The position numbers and the translations under genes are program-made. From positions 1-36,344 of the forward strand of contig JAGNHB010000059.1 of the NCBI GenBank assembly GCA_018001935.1: 36,344 bases of DNA, read 5' to 3'. This document shows, one piece after another, positions 25,433-32,500 of the stretch. Origin of the DNA: Acidobacteriota bacterium. Lineage in GTDB: Bacteria > Acidobacteriota > JAAYUB01. Position 1 is the first letter of the stretch; every line of letters begins with the position of its first letter. A model generated the notes under the pieces. It was not told the DNA's origin. It made no database searches and was given only the letters and a program-made list of their open reading frames with translations.

Positions 25433-26302
25433 ATGCCGAGAAAAAAGATACGGCTCGGCCTGATCCAGGTTTCCATGGGCGAGGAGCCCGAGGCGAACCT
25501 GGGGCGGGCGATGAAGAAGGTTCGCACCGCCGCCGACTGCGGGGCGCAGATCGTCTGCCTGCCCGAACTCTTTACGACCCCCTACTTCCCCCAGTACGCG
25601 GGCGGACCGTCAGGATCGGGCGAGCCGGTCCCGGGGCCGACGACGGACCGTCTCTCCGAACTCGCCCGGGAGTGCGGGATCGTCCTGGTGGGAGGGTCCC
25701 TGCTCGAGGACGCCGGGGACCGCCGTTTCAACACGGCCGTCGTCTTCGGCCCCGACGGCGCCCTCCTGGGCCGGTACCGCAAGACCCACATCCCCCACGA
25801 CCCCCATTTCTACGAACAGGATTACTTCTCCCCCGGCGACACCGGCTTCCAGGTCTTCCCAACCCCGTTCGGACGGGTGTCCGTGCTCATCTGCTACGAC
25901 CAGTGGTTCCCGGAGGCGGCCCGGTCCGTGGCCCTGATGGGGGCCGACCTGGTGGTCTACCCCACGGCCATCGGCACGGTCCGGGGCGTACGTCAGCGGG
26001 AAGGGAACTGGCACCGGGCCTGGGAAACCGTCATGCGGGGGCACGCCATCGCCAACGGGGTGGTCGTGGCGGCGGTGAACCGGTGCGGCGAGGAGGAACG
26101 GATGCGGTTCTGGGGAGGGTCCTTCGTCTGCGACGCCTTCGGCGGCGTCCTGCAGCGCGCGGGGTTGAAGGAGGAGATCGTCATCGCCGACATCGACCCG
26201 GATCACGCCCGGGAGGTGAGGGAGGGGTGGCGGTTTTTCCACAACCGGCGCCCCGAATGTTACGGCCCCATCATCGCCCCCAGGGAGGGACCCCATGAGT
26301 AA
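25433..26302 (+). CDS. aguB: N-carbamoylputrescine amidase
   Basis: 289 residues of the carbon-nitrogen hydrolase (nitrilase) superfamily. It hydrolyses N-carbamoylputrescine to putrescine, CO2 and ammonia. The Glu-Lys-Cys triad is Glu45 (CLPELF), Lys117 (YRKTHIP) and Cys154 (ICYDQWFPE). FYEQDYFSPGD and the PTAIG stretch are typical of the AguB subgroup. The adjacent agmatine deiminase gene overlaps it by 8 nt and confirms the pathway. Transcription must come through, or from inside, the terminator just upstream. Confidence 0.95.
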   Translation: MPRKKIRLGLIQVSMGEEPEANLGRAMKKVRTAADCGAQIVCLPELFTTPYFPQYAGGPSGSGEPVPGPTTDRLSELARECGIVLVGGSLLEDAGDRRFNTAVVFGPDGALLGRYRKTHIPHDPHFYEQDYFSPGDTGFQVFPTPFGRVSVLICYDQWFPEAARSVALMGADLVVYPTAIGTVRGVRQREGNWHRAWETVMRGHAIANGVVVAAVNRCGEEERMRFWGGSFVCDAFGGVLQRAGLKEEIVIADIDPDHAREVREGWRFFHNRRPECYGPIIAPREGPHE

Positions 26303-27362
26303 CGGTCATCAGATTCCGACACCCGTGGACGAAGGCTACTTCATGCCCGCCGAGTGGGAGACCCACGGCGCCACCTGGCTCGCGTGGCCGAAGAACCCCC
26401 TCACGTTCCCGCCGGGGGTCCTCGAACCCGTGGAGTACGCCTACTGCAAGATCATCAAGGCCCTGAGCATCGGGGAAACCATCAACATCGCGGTGGACGA
26501 CGCGGCGGCGTCGAACCGGATCCGGAACCTCCTCGGCCCGGACACGTTCCAGGAAAACGTCCGGTTCTGGCCCATCCCCACGGCGGACGTCTGGATCCGC
26601 GACTGGGGGCCGACCTTCCTCCTCCACCGCCAGACGTTCCGAAAGGCCTGCGTGAAGTGGCGATTCAACGCCTGGGGCAACAAGTACCCGGACCTCCTCC
26701 CGGATGATGCCGCCGGGGACCGTATCGTCGAGGTGAGCCACGTGAGCGGTTTCCGCCCCGGGATCGTCATGGAGGGCGGTTCCTTCGACGTGAACGGCCA
26801 GGGGGACCTCCTCACCACCGAGCAGTGCCTCCTGAACCCCAACCGGAACCTCCACATGGGGAAGGAGCGCATCGAGACGATCCTGCGGCAGTACCTGGGC
26901 GTGAACCGGGTGGTCTGGCTCGGGTCCGGGATCTCGGGGGACGACACCGACGGCCACGTGGACGACTTCGCCCGCTTCGTCAGCCCCCACCAGGTGGTCT
27001 GCTGCCGCGCCGAGAGCGTGGAGGACCCGAACTACGCCCCGCTGGAGGCCAACTTCAGGATCCTCCAGGAGGCGTTCCAGCGCGACGGCTACGAGATCAT
27101 CGCCCTGCCCATGCCCCGCCCGGTCATCGACCCCGTCGACGGCCGCCGCCTCCCGGCGAGCTACGCCAACTTCTACATCGGCAACACCGTCGTCCTCCTC
27201 CCCTTCTTCGACGACCCCGCCGACGAACGGGCCCTGAAAGCCCTGGAACCGCTGTTCCCCACCCACGACATCGTCCCGATCCCGTCGCGCCACCTGGTCT
27301 ACGGGTACGGCGGGGTCCATTGCATCACCCAGCAGGAACCGCTCGGGGGCTCGCCGGCATGA
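26295..27362 (+). CDS. aguA: Agmatine deiminase
   Basis: 355 residues of the peptidyl-arginine-deiminase-like fold. It converts agmatine to N-carbamoylputrescine and ammonia. Seen are WIRDWGPTF (substrate binding), the EGGSFDVNG loop, the catalytic His221 in DTDGHVDDFARF, and the nucleophile Cys343 in GGVHCITQQ near the C-terminus. The start overlaps the end of aguB by 8 nt, and the stop overlaps the parA ATG (ATGA). With AguB it completes agmatine-to-putrescine conversion. An arginine decarboxylase gene is not in the window. Confidence 0.96.
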   Translation: MSNGHQIPTPVDEGYFMPAEWETHGATWLAWPKNPLTFPPGVLEPVEYAYCKIIKALSIGETINIAVDDAAASNRIRNLLGPDTFQENVRFWPIPTADVWIRDWGPTFLLHRQTFRKACVKWRFNAWGNKYPDLLPDDAAGDRIVEVSHVSGFRPGIVMEGGSFDVNGQGDLLTTEQCLLNPNRNLHMGKERIETILRQYLGVNRVVWLGSGISGDDTDGHVDDFARFVSPHQVVCCRAESVEDPNYAPLEANFRILQEAFQRDGYEIIALPMPRPVIDPVDGRRLPASYANFYIGNTVVLLPFFDDPADERALKALEPLFPTHDIVPIPSRHLVYGYGGVHCITQQEPLGGSPA

Positions 27363-28126
27363 TCGTCGGCCTGGTGATGAACAAGGGCGGCACCGGGAAA
27401 ACCACCACCGCGGTGAACCTCTCGGCCGCCCTGGCGGAACTCGGGCATTCGTGCCTCCTGGTGGACGGCGACGGCCAGGCCTCCGCGTCCCGGGCCCTGG
27501 GCGTCTCCCGGCCCGACCTTTCGCCGTCCCTCGCCGAGGTCCTGTTCGGGGAGATCGACGTGGAGAAAGCCGTCCGGCCCACGGAACGCCCCGGCCTGCA
27601 CCTCCTCACGGGGTCACGGCGACTGGCGGAAGTGGACCTCCACCTGGCGGGCGACCGGAAGTGGCACCGCCGGTTCCGTGACGCGCTCAAACCCGTCCGG
27701 GGCCGCTTCGACTTCATCGTGGCGGACGCCCCGCCCTCCTTCTCCCTCCTGATGATCGGCATCCTGGCCGCTGCGGAATTCCACCTCATCCCCCTCACAC
27801 CCCAGTACCTCGCCGTGGAGGGACTCGAGAACCTCAAGGAGAGCATCCGCCGCCTGGACGGCCGGGTCCGCTTCCGCGCCCGGGGCTCCCGCATCCTGTT
27901 CACCATCGTGGACCGCCGCAACCGGGCCACCCGGGAGATGACGGAACTGATCCGGGACTTTTACGGGGAGGAGGTGTTCCGCACCGAGATCCCCATCAAC
28001 GTGAAACTGAGCGAGGCGCCCCGGAGCGGACGGGACATTCTCCGCTTCGACCCCTCCTCCCCCGGCGCCGAGAGCTACCGCGCCCTCGCCCGGGAATTCC
28101 TGGAAACGGTGTCAACGCTGCCCTGA
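27359..28126 (+). CDS. Orphan ParA/MinD-type ATPase
   Basis: 255 residues. The deviant Walker A KGGTGKTT (residues 9-16) with signature Lys9, DGDGQAS (Walker A' region) and DAPPSFS (Walker B) are intact. The late PINVKLSEAP segment is typical of ParA/Soj proteins. Such ATPases bind DNA or membrane as ATP dimers and position plasmids, chromosomes or protein clusters. No parB or parS-like palindrome is next to it, so it is an orphan with an unknown cargo. The start overlaps the aguA stop by 4 nt, so it is translated from the same message. The upstream frame extension into aguA is chance. Confidence 0.92.
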   Translation: MIVGLVMNKGGTGKTTTAVNLSAALAELGHSCLLVDGDGQASASRALGVSRPDLSPSLAEVLFGEIDVEKAVRPTERPGLHLLTGSRRLAEVDLHLAGDRKWHRRFRDALKPVRGRFDFIVADAPPSFSLLMIGILAAAEFHLIPLTPQYLAVEGLENLKESIRRLDGRVRFRARGSRILFTIVDRRNRATREMTELIRDFYGEEVFRTEIPINVKLSEAPRSGRDILRFDPSSPGAESYRALAREFLETVSTLP

Positions 28127-28127
28127 C

Positions 28128-28175
28128 ACCGATACCGATACCGATACCGATTACATTACCGATTACGATACCGAT
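28128..28175. repeat. Hexanucleotide tandem repeat (ACCGAT)8, imperfect
   Basis: Eight consecutive hexamers begin 2 nt after the parA stop codon. Six are exactly ACCGAT; units 5 and 7 are TACATT and TACGAT. The array lies in the 82-nt gap before the RmlC-like gene and ends 33 nt before its ATG, outside the SD. It is AT-richer than the surroundings. Confidence 0.92.
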
Positions 28176-28208
28176 GGAAACGCGAGAAAACGAAACGAGA
28201 GGTTTGTC

Positions 28209-28844
28209 ATGAAATTGATCGAGATCCGGCCCCTGGCCATCCCCGACGTCAAGGTCCTGCGCTTCGGCCGGTTCCGGGACGAGCGGGGATACTTCACCGA
28301 GCACTTCCGCCGGAGCGACCTCGCCGCCCTCGACGGAGGCGTCATCCTCGACGGGGGCGCCATCCTGCAGGCCAACGAGAGCCGCTCCAGGGCGGGGGTC
28401 GTCCGCGGCCTCCACATCCAGTGGGAACCCGTGATGGGCAAACTGGTAAGGACCGTGGACGGCCGCATGGTGGACCTGGTCCTGGACCTCCGGAAAGGCT
28501 CGCCCTCCCTGGGCCGCGTCATCGCTTACGACATGCCCGCCGACCCCGACCGGGACTGGGACGAGTGGATCTGGGTCCCCGTCGGTTTCGCCCACGGCAA
28601 CTACTTCACCGAGCCCTCCGCCATCGAGTACTTCTGCACCTCCGCCTACGGCCCCGGGTGCGAGGCGGGGATCTCGCCCCTGGCCCCCGACCTGGACTGG
28701 TCCCTCTGCGACCCCGCGCTCCGGGAGGAGTTCCAGGGCCTGCCCGACCGCTTCGGCGGGGTGCTCCTCTCCGAGAAGGACCGCGCCGGCCTCACCCTGG
28801 CGGCGTGGCTCGCCGACCCCCTCTCGGACCGGTTCCGGTACTAA
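28209..28844 (+). CDS. rfbC: dTDP-4-dehydrorhamnose 3,5-epimerase-like (RmlC/cupin) protein
   Basis: 211 residues of the RmlC cupin family, which epimerises dTDP-4-keto-6-deoxyglucose at C3 and C5 in dTDP-sugar synthesis. Seen are DERGYFTEHF, GVVRGLHIQ with the catalytic base His69, a GKLVRTVDGRMVDLVLDLRK strand pair, and WVPVGFAHGN. The loop after LGRVIAYDMPADPDRDWDEW is longer than in plain RmlC, so it could be a related 3-epimerase. The rmlA, rmlB and rmlD genes are not here. GAGAGGT serves as SD. The gene sits between two unrelated short tandem repeats. Confidence 0.88.
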   Translation: MKLIEIRPLAIPDVKVLRFGRFRDERGYFTEHFRRSDLAALDGGVILDGGAILQANESRSRAGVVRGLHIQWEPVMGKLVRTVDGRMVDLVLDLRKGSPSLGRVIAYDMPADPDRDWDEWIWVPVGFAHGNYFTEPSAIEYFCTSAYGPGCEAGISPLAPDLDWSLCDPALREEFQGLPDRFGGVLLSEKDRAGLTLAAWLADPLSDRFRY

Positions 28845-28861
28845 CCTTTCTACCCGGCCGG

Positions 28862-28951
28862 TCGGACGGGTCGGACGTGTCAGACAAGTCGGACAAGTCA
28901 GACAAGTCGGACGGGTCAGACAAGTCGGACAGGTCGGACAAGTCGGACCGA
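28862..28951. repeat. 9-bp tandem repeat, ten copies (TCGGACAAG type)
   Basis: Ten uninterrupted 9-nt units with consensus TCGGACAAG; variation is mainly at positions 3, 7 and 8. They begin 17 nt after the rfbC stop. Because 9 is a multiple of 3, one plus frame reads Ser-Asp-Lys repeats and the minus frame Leu-Ser-Asp repeats. Neither has a credible start or SD. Confidence 0.93.
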
Positions 28952-28970
28952 CCCGCCGCGAAAAAAACCC

Positions 28971-28998
28971 TTGGATTCTGCCCGGAATCCGGTAAAAT
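28971..28998 (+). promoter_or_regulatory. Promoter of the tRNA-Arg gene
   Basis: TTGGAT (28971-28976), 16 nt, TAAAAT (28993-28998), 35 nt before the mature tRNA 5' end. Confidence 0.65.
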
Positions 28999-29033
28999 CA
29001 CCTCTCGCCGGTGTTTGAAACGACGGCCATCGC

Positions 29034-29110
29034 GCACCCGTAGCTCAACCGGATAGAGCATCGGTCTTCGGAACCGAGGGTTGGGGGTTCGAGCCCCTCC
29101 GGGTGCGCCA
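29034..29110 (+). tRNA. tRNA-Arg (anticodon TCG)
   Basis: A complete cloverleaf can be drawn. The acceptor GCACCCG pairs with CGGGTGC, and the D arm is GCTC/GAGC. The anticodon stem TCGGT/ACCGA encloses CTTCGGA (anticodon TCG, reading CGA and related Arg codons). The T arm GGGGG/CCCTC has loop TTCGAGC. The discriminator G29107 is followed by an encoded CCA (29108-29110). Downstream a short T run (CTTTTC) may help termination. Confidence 0.97.
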
Positions 29111-29188
29111 CTTTTCTCGCAGGTTGGCGATCCGCCGAACGGCGTGCGCCCCGGGCGTAACCGAAACAAAGAAGACCGGCCTTCCCAG

Positions 29189-29226
29189 CCTCACGCAAAG
29201 ACGCCAGGACGCCAAGCCTCGCAAAG
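29189..29226. repeat. CGCAAAG/CGCCAAG-type intergenic repeat
   Basis: A run of similar short words: CGCAAAGACGC, CAGGACGC, CAAGCCTCGCAAAG. I recall this style of intergenic sequence in several high-GC environmental bacterial genomes; this is not a database result. A related minus-strand stretch lies at 6747-6766. Confidence 0.55.
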
Positions 29227-29320
29227 GGTCCGGGCAGGGATGCCGCCTCGTCCCGCGATCGTCGTCGGGGTTTCGTGACCGTGCACCCCGGAGGCGGCGC
29301 CGGAAAACCGCGGGCCCCCG

Positions 29321-29434
29321 GGTCAACGCGCGCCTCGGCTCGGCTCGCGTACCCCGTACCCCGGCCGGACCGTGCCCGGCCTTTCCCCCACGCTCCCCGG
29401 GGTCACCGCGCGCCTCGGTTCGGCGCGCGTACCC
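29321..29434. repeat. 34-nt imperfect direct repeat, 80-bp spacing, one copy forming a hairpin
   Basis: 29321-29354 and 29401-29434 match at most positions (GGTCAaCGCGCGCCTCGG followed by a GCGTACCC end). The second copy folds as CGCGCGCC (29407-29414) with GGCGCGCG (29422-29429). The function is unknown. Confidence 0.65.
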
Positions 29435-29475
29435 TGATCTTAGATTTCTCCCGCCAAAGCTGAGATTTCACCGGG

Positions 29476-29504
29476 TTGAACATCCGGCTCCCTCGCACCA
29501 TACT
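29476..29504 (+). promoter_or_regulatory. Putative promoter of the clostripain-like gene
   Basis: TTGAAC (29476-29481), 17 nt, CATACT (29499-29504), about 80 nt before the SD AAGGAGGT at 29585-29592. Confidence 0.5.
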
Positions 29505-29596
29505 TGAGGCAATATTCGGAAAGACGAACCCCACCCCGGGGACCGGAGCAATCCCGTCCCGACGGAGGAGTCACGCTTTCCGCCAAGGAGGTTGTC

Positions 29597-32500
29597 ATGT
29601 TGCGAATGCGCTGGTTGCGGGGCCTTGCGGCCCTCGCGCTCCTGCTGGCCCTGGCCGGCTGGGCGCCGGCGGTGGTCCGGCCGTGGACCGTCATGGTCCA
29701 GTTCACCGGGCCCCCGGAATCGAGCCCCGAGGTGGAGGGTCTCCTCCAGGACCTGCTCAACGGGGTGACGGAAAACGTCCACCTGGTCATCCAGACCAAC
29801 TACCCCATCCTGCCCGGGGAGTCCGGGGGCAAGGGGGTCTACGTGGGGATCCCCGGCTCGGGCGGACGGCCGTCTCAGTACGTGCGGGTGCTCGCCCAGC
29901 CGGGCCTGGACCTGGGCTCACCCGACGCCTTGTCCACCCTGTTCCCCCTCGTCGCGGAGAGCTACCCGGCGGACCGTTACGCCCTGGTCCTCGGGCACGA
30001 GGCGGAGACCTTCCAGGACGCCGGCTTCAACCCCTTCGCCCGGGTCCTCCGCGACCAGCAGACCGGGCACTCCCTCGCGCTTTCGAGAACCAACGGGATG
30101 GGCGATGCCCTCGACCTCTGGCAGAAGGCCGTGGGTCGTCCACTGGATCTCCTCTGCCTGACCACGCCCTGCCAGATGACCTGGGAGACCTGCGCGGAAC
30201 TCGCCGGGAAGGTCCGCTACCTGGCGGCGGCGCCGGGGGCGATGCCCGGGGCCCGCCTCCTCTGGGGCTCCGTCCTCTACGACCTTAGCGGAACCCTGAC
30301 CGGGTCGGCGGCGGGCGAGCGCTTCGCCGACGCCGCCGCGGCCCAGGGGGCCCCCGCCTTCACGGTGGCGGACCTGAACCCCGCCGCGGGGCTCCAGGCC
30401 GCCGTGAGCAACCTGGCCGCCCAGCTGATCCAGTTCCGCGCGGACGGAGGCGACGCGGCCATCGCCACGGCCCGGTCGGCGACCCCCGGCCTCGGGATCG
30501 GCGGGGTGGCCGAACTGGCCGACCTGGCGGACTTTCTCTCCCGCGCCCAGGGCGGCAGCCTCGGGCCTCCGGTCGCCTCCGCCGCGGCCGCCGTGTCGGC
30601 GATCTGGCAGCAGGCGATCGTGCACCACGCCCTTTCGGGGAATCCCGGCTACCCGGCTTCGATATCCATCTACTTCCCCCCGGTCCCGGCGGAATACGAC
30701 GCCTTCTACGACACCCTGCCCCTCTCCGCCGCCACCCAGTGGGACGCTTTCCTCAAGGGGCAGACCGGCCTGGAGGTGGGCGACCACGTCACCCTGAGCA
30801 CGGGGAAGGGGCTGACCCTGGTGGTGGGCGATTCAAAACCCGTCGTGATCGAGGCCACGATCACCGCCGTGAACGGCGTCAGCGACACGGCCACGCTCTC
30901 CGGCGGCATCACCTTCCCCGGCGGCGCCTCCATCAGCTTCACGGGGCTGGGAGTCCGCTACTCCCACCTCCTCGCCGACGGCAGCGTCTCCGTGACCCAG
31001 TTCCCGACGGTCCAGGGGTCGATCCCCTCCCTGCAGGCGGGCGTTTTCAGCCTTCAGAACGTCCTGGTCTGGTGGGACGGCTACGGGATCCACCTGAGGG
31101 GCCAGGCGGTGATCAACGGCGCCAGCCTGGCGGGCCTGGGCGTGAGCATCCGGGGCACCCTGTCGCTCGGGCTCACGGAGGCCGGCAGCTTCACGCCGGA
31201 GAGCACCAACATCCTGGCCGTGAACTGCAGCGCCGGTTGCCTCTCCTTCCAGGGGAGCGCCACCCTCCTCTCCAACCCGTACCGGATGTCCGTCACGGCC
31301 TCCGGCACCCTGTGCGGCCTCGGGTCGTTCCAGGTGACGAACCTGGTGGCGGGTTTCGACGGCACCATCCAGAACTACGGCCAGGTGACCTTCCAGTCGA
31401 CGACCCTTGACCTGGGCCCCTTCAACCTCTCCAACGTCAGCGCCTCCTGGAACGCGGCCGGCCTTCACATCTCCGGGTCCCTCACGGTGTCCAACCTGCC
31501 CATCGGCGGCCTGAGCTTCGGCTTCAGCTGCGCCGGAACGGCCACCGTCAGCCTGGCGGGCGGCAGCGCCAGCGTGACCGCGCTCCAATTGGGCACCGTG
31601 AACTTCAGCAATAACGGGCTCAGCTTCACCGGGAACGGTTCCTACAAGGCGGACACGCAGCGCATCACCCTCAACGGGACCCTGCAGATCACCAACCTCT
31701 TCACCTGCAGCGTCAGCGGGTTGACCGTCGGCATGAGCGGCACGGTTCACTCCTTCGGCACCGTCACCGTCAGCGTACCGTCCTTCACGGTGCAAGGGAT
31801 CAGCCTGAAGAACCTTCAGCTCACCCTGTCCGCCACGCAGCTCAAGGTTCAGGGGAGCGTCCAGGCGACGGGCATTCCCCTCGCCGGCGGGTCGCTGGCC
31901 TTGAGCGCCTCCGCCGACGCGATCTTCAAGATGTCGGCGACGGGGGCGTCCTTCTACAGCCTCACCCTCTCCGAGGCCAGCCTGTCCAGCCAGGTCTTCA
32001 CCTCCACGGGAAGCATCACCCTGCTCTCGAACCCCACCCGCTTCCGGCTCAACGGGACCCTCAACGTCCAGGGCCACTTCCAGCTCTGCGTGAAGGGGCT
32101 CGAGATCACCCCGGGCGGCACCATCGTAAGTTACGGGACCCTCTCCGCCTCCCTGCCCTTCCTGAACGTGAACGGCTTCATCCTCAGCGGCCTCCAGATC
32201 ACGCTCAGCGGGACCCAGCTGTCGGTGAGCGGCGGCCTGGCCCTCACCCATCTCACCCTTGCCGGGACTTCCGTGAACCTGGCCGCCAGCGGGAGTTCGA
32301 CCTTCAAGCTCATCAACGGCGCCTGGCAGATCACGGCATTCGCCGTCACGGGGCTGTCGGGCGGTTACGGCGACTTCTCCTTCAGCGGCTCCGCCACGGC
32401 CCTCGCCAACCCCAGCCGCCTCTCCATCGACGCGACCATCGCGCTCGGCGGGTACGGCCATCTCCACTGGAACGACCTGGTGGTGGGCCAGAACGGGACG

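Larger units (their letters stand above)
29111..29596. other. Gene-free region with dispersed-type repeats
   Basis: 486 bases between tRNA-Arg and the clostripain-like gene. No credible coding frame is present. It holds a CGCAAAG-type short repeat (29189-29226), an 80-bp-spaced direct repeat (29321-29434) and a putative promoter (29476-29504). Confidence 0.65.

Noticed and set aside
27359..28126. Plasmid partition locus
   Set aside because: Only a ParA is present. No ParB, parS-like palindromes or replication gene accompany it, and the neighbours are metabolic.
28862..28951. Ser-Asp-Lys repeat peptide from the 9-bp array
   Set aside because: The frame has no SD or plausible start and consists only of the repeat. 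It is better treated as a noncoding minisatellite.
28128..28951. Possible CRISPR array in the repeat region
   Set aside because: Units are 6 and 9 bp with no spacers, and no cas genes are present.
28998..29198. Minus-strand small frame containing EGLEPPTLGSEDRCSIRLSYG-like sequence
   Set aside because: This is the well-known false product of reading the complement of a tRNA-Arg gene.
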